DNA of 37,031 nucleotides from Candidatus Dormiibacterota bacterium (GCA_003132525.1 PKXZ01000098.1:38679-75709); one strand, 5' to 3'; shown: positions 25,827 through 34,995, counted from the stretch's first letter. The notes: a model not told the origin generated them from the sequence alone. Made by a program: numbers and translations.

Positions 25827-25881
25827 TCCGTGGCATCACGGATTCATCGCGCTCCCCTTAACTCCGTGCGTCCACGGATTC
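25827..25881. promoter_or_regulatory. Twin hairpin/operator sites CCGTG-N4-CACGGATTC
   Basis: Two copies of CCGTG-N4-CACGGATTC lie at 25827-25844 and 25864-25881. The arms and the trailing ATTC are identical while the 4-nt centre differs (GCAT versus CGTC). Their starts are 37 nt apart. They lie 77-130 nt upstream of the ATG at 25958 and in the shared upstream region of the divergent giant-protein gene (start 25667). Conserved arms with a free centre suggest a dimeric DNA-binding protein. Confidence 0.5.
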
Positions 25882-25957
25882 GCCGTCGGCAATCGAGAGC
25901 GAGCATCTCGTCCATCGCCCGGGGCACCTCGTCCCCGAAAGGCACCAAGGAGAAGCC

Positions 25958-26221
25958 ATGGATACTTCTCGCATCAGCTCAGAGCCGACAGAGGCGCCTG
26001 GGACATCGACATCGTCACGCGAGGCCGACGGCGTGCTTGCGGCGGTACGCCGCCTCCCACTGGAAGTCTTCTCGGAGGGGAAGCTCAGTGTGCTTGACGA
26101 AGTGCTCGCACCCGACTACGTCGATCACAGCTTTCCGCCAGGCGCAACCCAGGGTGCCGCTGGTGTCCGGGAGATCGTGAGCCAGTTGCGCACCACGCGC
26201 CAGACCCCACAGGGCAGGTGA
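25958..26221 (+). CDS. Truncated SnoaL-like (NTF2-fold) protein
   Basis: 87 residues with a strong ribosome site (AAGGAG, 5 nt before ATG 25958). After a Ser/Thr-rich N-terminus, residues about 30-80 match the start of SnoaL-like polyketide-cyclase family proteins: FSEGKLSVLDEVLAPDYVDH, then SFPPG and GVREIVSQLRT. Family members run to about 130-150 residues; here a TGA falls right after QTPQGR, so the second half of the alpha+beta barrel is missing. Only 28 bp separate it from orn, so the missing part is not simply frameshifted downstream. It is probably a decayed gene or deletion product, although its start signals are intact. Confidence 0.65.
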   Translation: MDTSRISSEPTEAPGTSTSSREADGVLAAVRRLPLEVFSEGKLSVLDEVLAPDYVDHSFPPGATQGAAGVREIVSQLRTTRQTPQGR

Positions 26222-26249
26222 ACGACCGCCCTCAGGCTAGGATCTGGTC

Positions 26250-26807
26250 GTGCTTGCCTGGATGGACCTGGAGATGACCGGCCTCGACCCATCGCGGCAC
26301 GTGATCGTCGAGATCGCGACGGTGATCACGGATGACAACCTCCAGACGATCGCCGAAGGTTCGGATATCGTCGTCCAGGCGACGTCCGAGGAGCTGGACC
26401 GCATGGACGCGGTGGTGCACGCAATGCACACCAGGTCGGGGCTGCTGGCAGCGATCCAGTCGTCACCCGTCTCGCTCGCCAAGGCCGGTCTGGAGACCCT
26501 CGCATTTCTCCGGGCACACATCGCCGAACCTCGCTCGGTGCCACTGTGCGGCAACTCGATCGGCACCGATCGGCGCTTCCTCGCAGCCCAGCTTCCCGAC
26601 ATCGAGAACTTCCTCCACTACCGGTCGATCGATGTCTCGAGCATCAAGGAACTCTGCCGGCGGTGGTATCCGGATGTCCTCGCGGATGCGCCCCCCAAAA
26701 GGGAGGCGCACCGCGCGCTCGAGGACATCCGGGAGTCGATCGCCGAGCTCGCGTACTACCGGTCGAAGATCTTCGTGGACCCGATCACCCCTCGATCAAC
26801 ACCCTAG
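26250..26807 (+). CDS. orn: Oligoribonuclease
   Basis: A 185-residue DEDDh 3'-5' exonuclease that degrades 2-5 nt RNAs, and pGpG from c-di-GMP hydrolysis, to mononucleotides in the cytoplasm. All catalytic residues are visible: Asp6 and Glu8 in WMDLEMTGLD, Asp107 in NSIGTDRRFL, His154 and Asp159 in EAHRALEDI. The length fits the family. The start is GTG 26250 with AGGA 7 nt upstream. The role in pGpG clearance links functionally to the two EAL proteins in this window, though it is not co-transcribed with them. Its 3' end overlaps the convergent MFS gene by 23 bp. Confidence 0.95.
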   Translation: MLAWMDLEMTGLDPSRHVIVEIATVITDDNLQTIAEGSDIVVQATSEELDRMDAVVHAMHTRSGLLAAIQSSPVSLAKAGLETLAFLRAHIAEPRSVPLCGNSIGTDRRFLAAQLPDIENFLHYRSIDVSSIKELCRRWYPDVLADAPPKREAHRALEDIRESIAELAYYRSKIFVDPITPRSTP

Positions 26808-28290
26808 CCGGCGCGTCGAGCTCGCGCACCCACGACGGCACCTCGGCGGCGCGGGCGGCCGCACGCCGCCCGCGGATGGCGACCACCAGCACGAGCACCG
26901 TCGCGCTGACGAAGACCGTCGCCGCGATGAACGCGTGGTCGGCACCGATCACGAACGCCCGCTGCGTGGCGAGCACCGATTGCGTCGCCGCGCCGCTTGC
27001 AGCAGTGCCGAACACGGAGACGAGCACGGCCAGCCCGAGCGCGCCGCCCAGCTGCTGCATCACGTTGACCAAACCCGACGCCGCACCCGCATCCTCCTGA
27101 CGCACGCCGCTCAGCGATGTCGACGTCAGGGGTACGAACGCGAGCCCGTTGCCGCCGCCAAAGAGCATCAATGGCGCCAGCAAGTCGAGATAGCTGCTCG
27201 ACGCCGAGAGCTGCGTCATCAGCAACATCCCGGCCGTCGACACGGTGAAGCCGAGCACCATCACGGGCTTGGCGCCGAACCGCTGCACCAGCCCGCGCGC
27301 GCTGACCTGCGACATCGAAAACAGCGCCACGGTGAACGGCAGGAAGGCGAGACCGGTCTTGATCGGGCTGTAGTGCAGCACTCCCTGGAGAAATTGAGTC
27401 AGGAAGAAGAACATGCCGAACATCCCTGCGGTCAGGAAGAGGCGCGCGACATAGGACGCGCTGCGGCTGCGATCGGCGAAGAGCCGCAGCGGTGTGATCG
27501 GCTCGGGTGCGCGGCGCTCGAGCAACACGAAGGTCGCGAGCAGGACGGCGCCCGCTGCGAACGCTGCGACGGTGATCATGTCGCCCCACCCTGAGGTGGC
27601 GGCGCGCACGAAGCCGTACGCGAGCGAGGTGACGCCGAGTGTCGAGGTGAGCGCGCCGCGGACATCGAAGTGGCCGTTGCGGCTGGGTGTCTCGGTGAGC
27701 TGGCGGCGCGCCAGCGCGATCACGATGATGCCGATCGGCACGTTGACGAAGAGCACCCAGCGCCATGACGCCCACTGCACGAGCAGTCCGCCGAGGATCA
27801 GGCCCACGGCGCCGCCGCCGATGGACACGGCGGTGTACCAGCCGATAGCGCGAACGCGCTCCTGGCCGTCGCGGAACATGGTCATCAGGAGGGCCAGTGC
27901 CGACGGCGCAGCGAGCGCTCCACCGACGCCCTGGAGCGCGCGCGCCGCCAGCAGCCAGCCGCTCCAGGGCGCGATGCCACCGAGGACGGAGGCCAGGGTG
28001 AAGATCCCGATGCCCGCGATGAACACTCGCCGACGGCCGAGCAGGTCACCGGCTCGGGCACCCAGGAGCAGGAATCCACCGAAGGCGAGCGTGTAGGCGG
28101 TGATGACCCACGAGAGGTTCGCGGGCGAGAAGTGGAGCGCGCCGGCGATGTCCGGCAGGGCGATGTTCACGATGGTGGCATCGAGCACCACCATCAGCTG
28201 AACGGCAAGGATGATGCCGAGCACCAGGCCGCGACGAGGCTGGCGCTGGGTTGCCCTGGCGGGGGCGACGAGAGTTGCGGTACCAGGCAC
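26785..28290 (-). CDS. MFS multidrug exporter, DHA2 (14-TM) type
   Basis: A 501-residue inner-membrane transporter. Hydrophobic helices span most of the sequence and fit the 14-TM EmrB/QacA group. Motif D1 (LDATIVNIALPDIAGAL) is in TM1, motif A (GDLLGRRRVF) in the first loop, RALQGVGGALAAPSALAL follows, and motif C-like GGGAVGLILGGLL is in TM5. GTG 28290 has GGAGGA 5 nt upstream. It is transcribed divergently from a tetR gene with paired palindromic sites between them, the classic layout of a drug efflux pump and its repressor. The substrate cannot be predicted. Confidence 0.93.
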   Translation of the reverse strand: MPGTATLVAPARATQRQPRRGLVLGIILAVQLMVVLDATIVNIALPDIAGALHFSPANLSWVITAYTLAFGGFLLLGARAGDLLGRRRVFIAGIGIFTLASVLGGIAPWSGWLLAARALQGVGGALAAPSALALLMTMFRDGQERVRAIGWYTAVSIGGGAVGLILGGLLVQWASWRWVLFVNVPIGIIVIALARRQLTETPSRNGHFDVRGALTSTLGVTSLAYGFVRAATSGWGDMITVAAFAAGAVLLATFVLLERRAPEPITPLRLFADRSRSASYVARLFLTAGMFGMFFFLTQFLQGVLHYSPIKTGLAFLPFTVALFSMSQVSARGLVQRFGAKPVMVLGFTVSTAGMLLMTQLSASSSYLDLLAPLMLFGGGNGLAFVPLTSTSLSGVRQEDAGAASGLVNVMQQLGGALGLAVLVSVFGTAASGAATQSVLATQRAFVIGADHAFIAATVFVSATVLVLVVAIRGRRAAARAAEVPSWVRELDAPARVLIEG

Positions 28291-28322
28291 AGAGTTCCTC
28301 CAGATGGGGTAGACTTACGAAA

Positions 28323-28361
28323 CGGACGCTGCCTCCGGAAGTATACCGGAGGTTACCTCCG
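28323..28361. promoter_or_regulatory. Twin TetR operator sites CGGA-N7-TCCG
   Basis: Two sites, CGGA-N7-TCCG at 28323-28337 and a near-perfect palindrome CGGAGGTTACCTCCG at 28347-28361, have centres 24 bp apart. Flanking bases extend the symmetry (AAA before, TTT after), and a CCTCCGG/CCGGAGG inverted repeat joins the two. They fill the gap between the divergent MFS (28290) and tetR (28390) starts. Confidence 0.7.
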
Positions 28362-28389
28362 TTTTGCAAAGAGAGGCTATGGTGATCGA

Positions 28390-29031
28390 GTGGTGGCACG
28401 TGAAGTCGAGGCGGCTGAGATCCGGGTGAGCGCACCCGAGGGTTCGGTTTCCACAGATCGCCGTCCCCGTGCCGACGCGGTGCGCAACCGCGACCTCCTG
28501 CTCTCTGCGGCGGCCGACGCCTTTGCGGCTCGGGGCGCGGACGTCCCCCTCGATGACATCGCGCGCAGCGCTGGGGTCGGGATCGGCACCCTGTATCGAC
28601 ACTTCCCCACGCGCGACGCGCTCGTGGAGGCGGTCTATCGCTACGAGGTCGATGTCCTCTGTCAGCGAGCGGATCAGCTCCTCGAAGAAATGCCGCCCGA
28701 CCAGGCGCTGGCCGAATGGATGCAGCTCTTCGTGCGCCATGTGGCGACCAAGAAGGGGATGCTCTCAGCGCTCAAGCCGCTGCTCAGCTCCAACCCGAGT
28801 TTCTCCGACCAGACCAAGGGCCGCGCCCAGGCCGCCGCGACCAAGCTGCTCAACGCCGGCGTCGCTGCAGGGACAGTGCGAGCTGACGTGGATGGCGCTG
28901 ACCTGCTGCGCGCGGTCGGCGGCATCTGCATGTCGACCGACCAGGAGCGCTCCGAGGCCTCGGAACGCCTCGTGGGGCTGCTCTTTGACGGCCTCCGCCA
29001 CGGAGCGGCCGGCTCGCAGGTGTCTGGCTAG
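28390..29031 (+). CDS. TetR-family repressor of the divergent MFS pump
   Basis: 213 residues from GTG 28390. AGAGAGG lies 13 nt upstream, slightly far; a nearer ATG at 28379 is in another frame and yields only 16 codons. GTG 28393 and 28426 are alternatives. The helix-turn-helix is at about 53-72 (LDDIARSAGVGIGTLYRHFP). The C-terminal half (FVRHVATKKGMLSALKPLL, ADLLRAVGGIC) fits the SbtR-like TetR group. It is divergent from the DHA2 exporter, with twin palindromes between them, so it most likely represses both genes until a pump substrate binds. Confidence 0.9.
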   Translation: MVAREVEAAEIRVSAPEGSVSTDRRPRADAVRNRDLLLSAAADAFAARGADVPLDDIARSAGVGIGTLYRHFPTRDALVEAVYRYEVDVLCQRADQLLEEMPPDQALAEWMQLFVRHVATKKGMLSALKPLLSSNPSFSDQTKGRAQAAATKLLNAGVAAGTVRADVDGADLLRAVGGICMSTDQERSEASERLVGLLFDGLRHGAAGSQVSG

Positions 29032-29194
29032 CGCGTTCCCCGGGGCAACGAGTTCTGCCTCGCGCATGGATGAGCGACACGCGTTCGGCCGCCCTCGCTC
29101 GCATGAGCCTTGCTCTGCATGGATTCTGCAATCGCTCCTGAGCAGCATGCGTCCTGAGGCGCTCTGACGGCGCCATGAGTCAAGGAGGCATGCG

Positions 29195-29560
29195 ATGCCA
29201 ACCACTATCACGGCGGAGCACAAGACCCTCAGCAGTCCCGACGAGGAGCGGGTGTTCGAGAAGGGTCGCGTCGATCTCGTCAACATCGGCGGCGGTACCG
29301 TCGGCCGCCTGACGCTGGAGCCCGGGTGGCGCTGGTCCGTCCACGTCAAGCCGATCGCCGGTACCGAGCTCTGCGAGGCGCCGCACTTTCAGTACCACGC
29401 CTCCGGCGTGCTGAGAATTCAGATGGCAGACGGCAGCGAGTTCGACGCGCGGACCGGCGACATCACAGCACTTCCCTCGGGGCACGACGCGTGGGTGATC
29501 GGTGACGAGCCTGTTGTGCTCATCGACTGGAACGGCGCCAGCAACTACGGCAAGGCGTGA
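29195..29560 (+). CDS. Small cupin-domain protein
   Basis: A 121-residue single-domain cupin. ATG 29195 has a strong AAGGAGG 6 nt upstream. The core reads LEPGWRWSVHVKPIAG, HFQYHASGVLRIQMADG, then a GDITALPSGHDAWVIGDEP motif 2. The usual HxH of motif 1 is not present in its standard form; His64 and His68 are candidates for metal ligands. The family occurs widely as uncharacterised cupins. It appears monocistronic, between the tetR gene and the large regulator. Confidence 0.85.
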   Translation: MPTTITAEHKTLSSPDEERVFEKGRVDLVNIGGGTVGRLTLEPGWRWSVHVKPIAGTELCEAPHFQYHASGVLRIQMADGSEFDARTGDITALPSGHDAWVIGDEPVVLIDWNGASNYGKA

Positions 29561-29616
29561 TCCCAGGGCGGTAGATGGTTCCCTCGCGCGGACCCGCGGC
29601 ACGTATTGTTGGTGTC

Positions 29617-32600
29617 GTGGTCCGCGCTGAGGCCCCGCCGTCGGCGCGCCCGGAGGCTCACCCGGACGCGCTGCGCGTCCACGTCATCGGCGGGCTCTCC
29701 GTCGAGGGTTTCGCGGAGCATCAACTCGGGAGTCGCAAGGCTCGCGTGGCGCTCCGCATGCTGGGCATCGCCCAGACGGCCGGTGAGCCTCGAGCGCCTG
29801 GCCGACGTTCTCTGGCTCGACGACCAGCCGCGGGATCCGCCGGCGCAGCTTGCCGTGATCATGAGCCGGCTTCGGGGAGTCCTCGGCGGTTCACGCATCG
29901 CTCACAGCGATGCGGGTTACACACTGCACGCGGACTGGGTCGACCTCACTGCCGCTGTCGAGCTCGAGTCGGAAGCCGAGCGCCGGCTGCGCGACGGCGA
30001 GCCGGCGCCGGCGCTGGCTGCCGCACTCGCTGCACGCGTGCTGCTCGCCCATCCCGCGCTCGATGACGATGCGTGGCTCGTCGAGGAACGGCGAGCGGTG
30101 GAACGGCTCGGCGCCCGCGCCAGGCAACTGGTTGCCCGTGCGGCACTCGCGGCGGGAGACCTCGCCACCGGTGTCGAGGCGGCCGAGCAGGCGCTCGACG
30201 AAGATCCCTACGACGAGGAGTCGCTGCGACTCGTCATGGCTGCGCTGGCTGCCCAGGGCAGATCGTCATCGGCGCTCGCGATGTACGAGCGGATGCGGCT
30301 GCGTCTCGCCGATGAGCTCGGCACCTCGCCGTCAGAGCTCACTGACGCGGCGCATGTCGCGGTGCTCAAGGGTCTCCCGGTTCCCGCGGTCGTCGTGGCA
30401 TCGCCGCAATCACGGTCAGCGTCGTGGAGCGGCGGAAACGATCTGCCCGGCCGTCAGGGCGAGTTGCGCATGCTCGACGAAGCATTCGTGCGCGCGCGAG
30501 CTGGGACTCCCGTCGCGGTTGTCATCGAGGGCGAGCCTGGCATCGGCAAGACCGCGGTCGCGTCGGCATGGATCGACCGCCTCAGCCCGGAGAGCGTCGT
30601 GCTGGCGGCCCGCTGTGATCAGTTGAGCAGATCGCTGCCGCTCCAACCCGTGCTCCATATGATCCGCAATCACCTTCGCCAGGTCGGGGCGGAGATGGGC
30701 CGCGCCCTGCTCGGTCCCGACGCGTCGTTGCTCGAGTCGGTGCTCGACTGGACGTCGACGGACGCAGAACCGCTCGCCGACATCGCGCAGGCATCCTCCC
30801 CGGCCGGCCTCGCCGTGCTCTTCGCCGCGTTGCGACGTGTGGTGCGGAGGGCGTGCACGACGCCGTCCGTGCTCTACGTCGATGACATTCAGCGAGCGGA
30901 TCCGCTCACGTGGGCCTGGATCTCCGACCTGATCGCGAGCCCGGATCTGTCGCTGCTCGTGCTGCTCACCCGTCGCACCGGCGAGGGTGAGATACCCGCT
31001 CACGCGACGCGTCTCCTGCTGCCGCCATTGTCCATGGAGGCGGCCCGGCAGATCGTCGGGGAAGAGCTCGGCGCACGACTGCACGAACGCAGCGGAGGCA
31101 ATGCGCTCTTTCTCACCCAGCTGGCGTCCAGCGATGAGAGCGCGGCTCCTCCCGCAACGATCCAGGCCGCGGTCCTGGACCGCTCCGCCGAGGCAGGCCA
31201 AGCCGTCCGCACCCTGATGAGCGCTGCTGTGCTCGGCGCCTCGGTCGACATCGATGTTCTCGCCGCAGTGGTGAGAACCGACCCGATCCGGCTGCTCGAG
31301 GACCTCGATGTCGGCGTGCGCCTCGGCTTGCTCGAGGCACGCGACGGTGCGTACGGGTTCCGCCACGCGATCGTGCGTGAGGTCCTCGACGCAGCCACGA
31401 CATCGCCTCGGCGCGCGCTCCTCCACCGCGAAGCCGCGCGAGTGCTCTCCGGGCTGCCCGGTGCGGATCCGCTGCTCGTCGCGCACCACGCGCGGTTGAG
31501 CGGAGCGCGAACCCTCGCGTCTGTGGCACTCACCGCCGCGAGTCGCATCGCCACCGACCGATTCGACTACGACACGGCGCTGGCCCTTGCCAACGAAGCA
31601 GTCAATGCCGACGACACGTCTGACGCCCGCATCCAGCGTGCGATCGTGCAGTTGCGGCTCACCCGGTTCGATGCTGCGCAGGCAGACGCCGAGCATGCGA
31701 TCGACGAGGCCGGCGACGCTCGTGCCCTCGAGGTCGCCGGGTCCGTCGCCTATTACTGTACGGACTTCGAACGTGCGGCGGCACTCGGCGAAGCGTTGGC
31801 GCAGCAGGCCGGCGATCCGCGTCAACGTGTGCAAGGAAACGTGATTCGCGCACGGGCGCTCCATGCGGTCGGGGAACTCGTCGCCGCCGACCTGCTGATG
31901 GAGCAGGCGATGGCCGCATGCCGAAAGCACAAGCTGCGCCAGCCCACCTCCGTGTATGCGTTCCTGAAAGTGCACATGGGCGAGGCCGGGCTGGCGATCA
32001 TCGCCATCGAGGCAAGCCCGTATGCGGCGCTCGACGCGATGTCGACGATCTACACCCCGGTGCATGGCTACCTGGCCCACGGATACGCGTTGGCGACCTG
32101 CGGCCGAGCGGGCGAGGCACTCCGCGTTCTGGATCGCGCCTCCGTGGAAGGAAGACGGCGCGGCCTGACACGGTATGAGTCGCTCGGCGTCAACATGGGC
32201 GCCTGGGTGCTGCGCAACATCGGCGAAGTCGCGCGAGCGCGTGACTGCAACGCAGCGGCACTCGAGGGTGCTCACGAATCCATGTATCGCGAGCTCGAGG
32301 TCTACGCGCTGCTCGATCCCTGCGACGACGCGGTTGCCGAGCATGACGTCACCGCGGCGAGCCATGGACTGGTGGCGGCGCGCGAGCGCATGCAGGAGAC
32401 ATACGCGTATCGCTGGCGCCACGAGCTCCGCGTGGATCTTCTCGAGGGCCGAATCGCACTGCTGCGTGACGATGCTGAGGGAGCGCTCTCGATGGCTGAG
32501 CGGCTCATCGCCAGCGCGACAGATCGCTATGCACCGCGCTACGCGCAGCTCGGCGAAGTGCTTCGCCTGCAGGCGAGTGGAGCACTCGCCGCCGAACCGC

Positions 32601-32836
32601 CGCCGGAGGATGCCCTCCGGGAGCTGAGCTCATCGCTGTCCGCGGTTGCCGGTGTCGAGGCATGGTGGGTCATGGCGGAGCTTGGCGCGTCGCTCCACTC
32701 CGAGCTGTGCTTCCAGCTCGCGGCGGTGCATCGTGACCGTCTCGCCGCGCATCTTGATGGGGCGGCGCGCGCCTCGTTCGTCGACTATGCGGGGACGCGA
32801 CTCGAAAGCACCAGGACCCGCGGACGAACGGCCTGA
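29617..32836 (+). CDS. BTAD/AAA-ATPase transcriptional regulator, frameshifted near 29776
   Basis: A SARP/LuxR-like large regulator of about 1070 residues. The N-terminal strand region (LRVHVIGGLSVEGFAEHQL, SRKARVALRMLGIAQ) lies in one frame from GTG 29617 and continues one base over as RPVSLERLADVLWLDD, so a frameshift is needed near 29772-29785. The rest is a winged-helix end, a BTAD helical domain (about 105-250), an AAA_16 ATPase with Walker A GEPGIGKT (nt 30530-30553) and Walker B SVLYVDDIQ, then TPR-like helices to the end. There is no C-terminal LuxR HTH, so DNA binding depends on the broken N-terminal domain. A -10-like TATTGT at 29604 suggests a leaderless GTG. The break may be a sequencing error, a pseudogene step or recoding; without it, translation could begin at GTG 29783. 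Confidence 0.8.
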
Positions 32837-33609
32837 CCGCGCTTGCGGACGGCGGCGACAGCACGCTCGACGAATGCGATACGCGTCGAGTCGGGGAGCG
32901 ACGCGACGAAGGGCGCCATGTGCGCAAGCCCGGTTCGATATGCCGCGATCGATTCGGGCGACTTGAGTTCGGGATCCACGATCACATCGGTGATCTCGAT
33001 ACTGCCGAGGCCCGCCGTCGCAGCGCACTCATTGAGGAGGGTGGGGGTGTTCGAGCGGGGCTCCGTGCGCGTCTTGAGCTGCACATACCAGTCGGGTGGT
33101 TGATACCCGAAGTCCCGAGCCACGTCGTCGACCGCATCCTTGGAAGGGCTCGCGGGCGCTGCGCCGAACACCGCGACGATGACCCAGCCGTGCGGTTGCA
33201 CCACCCTGCGCATCTCGCGCAACGCGTCCTGCGGCGCATCGATGTGCGAGATGGCGAAACCACTCACAGCTGCCGCGAACCGTCCGCGGGCAAATGGCAG
33301 CGCGCACATGTCGCCCGCGATGGACAGCGCGGCGGTGTCACCGATGAGCCGGAGCATGTCCGTTGATGTGTCGATGGCGATTGGAGTAGCTCCTGCCGTC
33401 CTGAGTCCCCGGCAGAGGGCGCCGGTCCCGGCGCCGACGTCGAGCACCAGCTTGCCCCGGAGCTGAGTGGCGGCACCGGCGATGGTGAGAGCAGCCAGCT
33501 TGTCGTAGAGGGCCGCTGGGCCATGAGCCCATGCGTCAGCCACACCCTGGTAGGCGTTGCTTGGATCGGTGGCTACGGGTTCCACGTGGCGAGGCGTTCG
33601 CTCCACCAT
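32785..33609 (-). CDS. Class I SAM-dependent methyltransferase
   Basis: 274 residues from ATG 33609, or 266 from GTG 33585; no ribosome site decides. The longer form overlaps the upstream phosphotransferase gene by 37 nt, the shorter by 13. The methyltransferase_11-type core is clear: motif I VLDVGAGTGALCRGL (DVGAGTG at 57-63), acidic Asp80 in PIAIDTSTD, GDMCALPFARGRFAAAV, and the post-I strand AISHIDAPQDALREMRRV with HGWVIVAVFG. The substrate is unknown. It is the last gene of a SnoaL-phosphotransferase-methyltransferase cassette, and its end overlaps the convergent BTAD/AAA gene by 52 bp. Confidence 0.88.
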   Translation of the reverse strand: MVERTPRHVEPVATDPSNAYQGVADAWAHGPAALYDKLAALTIAGAATQLRGKLVLDVGAGTGALCRGLRTAGATPIAIDTSTDMLRLIGDTAALSIAGDMCALPFARGRFAAAVSGFAISHIDAPQDALREMRRVVQPHGWVIVAVFGAAPASPSKDAVDDVARDFGYQPPDWYVQLKTRTEPRSNTPTLLNECAATAGLGSIEITDVIVDPELKSPESIAAYRTGLAHMAPFVASLPDSTRIAFVERAVAAVRKRGQAVRPRVLVLSSRVPA

Positions 33610-34571
33610 CCGAACTCGCGAGCGTCGCCGGTCTTCGACCATCCCAGTTGCAGGAACGCTCCTGCGAGCGAGGCGGCGAGCTGATCGTCCCACCAGGGCG
33701 TCGTCGCGATGCCGGCAGACTCGAGCGCCGCTCTGTACGCGTTGATCGTGTCCTCCTTCGCTTCCGGCAAGCGGTCGCAGTTGACCGCCAGGTACCAGGC
33801 CAGGTCCATGAGCGGCGCACCCTCGCCGGTGCGGTCCCAGTCGAGCAGGATCGTTCGCGGTCCGTCGCGGCCGAGGTTGCCGAGCTTCCAATCGCCGTGG
33901 ATGAGCGTCTGCGGGCCAGCCCGAAGGGCGGCCACCAGCGGCCACGGGTCTTCGGCGAGATCGCGCAGTCTGCGCGCGTCTTTGGGATATCGCTCGCCAA
34001 GCTGCCGCCAACCGTTTGCGACCGCAGGAGGGACCGGGTCCGAGTGCGGCGTGACCGCCTCGAGCTCCGCCATCGCCGGGGTCAGGAAGACGTAGTGATG
34101 CGCGAGCGGGAACAGCGCGGCGCCATCCTGGAATCCCCAGGACGCGGCGTGCATCGCGGCCATGTCCCCGATGAACCCGCGGTGCAATTGCAGCGCGATC
34201 GGCTCGCTCCCGGAAGGCACCATGGCGTGCGAGACATCGCGCATGAGCAGCGCAGCACCGCGCTTGACGGCCAATGGGGCGCATCCCACGATCGCGTGGT
34301 CGATCGAGTCCGGGAGCGCGTCGAGCATGCGGGATGCGAGCAGGGCCAGCTGGCGGCCGCCAAGATCCCCAGTCGCCCGCATGATCCAGTCGTCCTCGAC
34401 CGAGATGTATTTCACAACGTGAGGAGCGCCGTCGATGATCACTCGCTCGAAGCGGCTGCCGGAGAGCGAATCGGCGGTCCTCCAGGGTTCGCGGCGTTCG
34501 CAGCCCTGGAGCAGCATTTCGACCGATTCGGCGACCGGAACCGTCCGGCCCGCAGGCGTCAACGCGGTCAC
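33573..34571 (-). CDS. APH-family small-molecule kinase
   Basis: 332 residues from GTG 34571, which overlaps the upstream stop as GTGA; the frame is open to 34688, but that part lies inside the previous gene. Catalytic motifs: TLIHGDWKLGNLG with catalytic Asp227 and a following Asn, then ILLDWDRTGEG with metal-binding Asp244, and an N-lobe Lys in HVVKYISVEDD. This is the choline/aminoglycoside kinase fold. Family members phosphorylate aminoglycosides, macrolides, choline or other metabolites; nothing here selects among these, and resistance should not be assumed. It sits between a SnoaL-like gene and a methyltransferase, which suggests modification of one small molecule. Confidence 0.88.
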   Translation of the reverse strand: MTALTPAGRTVPVAESVEMLLQGCERREPWRTADSLSGSRFERVIIDGAPHVVKYISVEDDWIMRATGDLGGRQLALLASRMLDALPDSIDHAIVGCAPLAVKRGAALLMRDVSHAMVPSGSEPIALQLHRGFIGDMAAMHAASWGFQDGAALFPLAHHYVFLTPAMAELEAVTPHSDPVPPAVANGWRQLGERYPKDARRLRDLAEDPWPLVAALRAGPQTLIHGDWKLGNLGRDGPRTILLDWDRTGEGAPLMDLAWYLAVNCDRLPEAKEDTINAYRAALESAGIATTPWWDDQLAASLAGAFLQLGWSKTGDAREFGWWSERLATWNP

Positions 34572-34951
34572 GAACGTGCTGCCTCGGCCATCTCCGCCTG
34601 CAGCGCCGCGCCCCAACGTCCGCCACACCAGGCGCGGTCGCGCGTGATCAGGCCGTCGCGGACTTCGATGTGGTGCGCCTGATGACACATGTGCGGTTCG
34701 CCACCCTCCTCCCAGGTGAGGACGAACTCCACGAGCTCGCCGTCTGGAAGGACGGTGCGCTGGATCTCCTCGAACCGGCCCGGGTCCGCGTACCAGCGGC
34801 CGAGCTCAGCCTCGATGTCGGACGCGCCGGTCACTGTGTATCGCCAGTTGGGGACGGTTGCGTCGAGAACCGCATCCTGAGCGAAGACGTTCGCGTCGCT
34901 CAGGGACGCGGTCTCGATCGCCTGGGTGAACCTGTCGACGGGATTGGTCAT
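34568..34951 (-). CDS. SnoaL-like (NTF2-fold) protein
   Basis: 127 residues from ATG 34951, with AGGAG 7 nt upstream; this favours it over longer frames reaching 35074. The sequence fits small SnoaL-like/NTF2 proteins: VDRFTQAIETASL, then FAQDAVLDATVPNWRYTVTG, WYADPGRF and the C-terminal CHQAHHIEVRDGLITRDRAW. The fold is a cone-shaped barrel used for binding or isomerising small molecules; catalytic residues vary and are not assignable. First gene of the minus-strand cassette with the phosphotransferase (GTGA overlap) and methyltransferase. It is complete, unlike the fragment at 25958. Confidence 0.82.
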   Translation of the reverse strand: MTNPVDRFTQAIETASLSDANVFAQDAVLDATVPNWRYTVTGASDIEAELGRWYADPGRFEEIQRTVLPDGELVEFVLTWEEGGEPHMCHQAHHIEVRDGLITRDRAWCGGRWGAALQAEMAEAARS

Positions 34952-34995
34952 CGTGGTGCTCCTGATGTTGTACGACATTCGCATCGTCCACGCAC

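Noticed and set aside
30416..32422. Minus-strand open frame of 668 codons opposite the BTAD/AAA regulator
   Set aside because: The plus strand has Walker motifs and BTAD/TPR helices; the antisense frame shows His/Arg/Gly-rich shadow composition only.
33573..34571. Aminoglycoside resistance gene
   Set aside because: Only the general APH kinase fold is visible; context points to a metabolite-modifying cassette and no resistance subfamily can be recognised.
33531..34682. Plus-strand open frame of 383 codons opposite the phosphotransferase
   Set aside because: The minus strand carries HGDxxxxN and DWD kinase motifs; the plus frame is its shadow.
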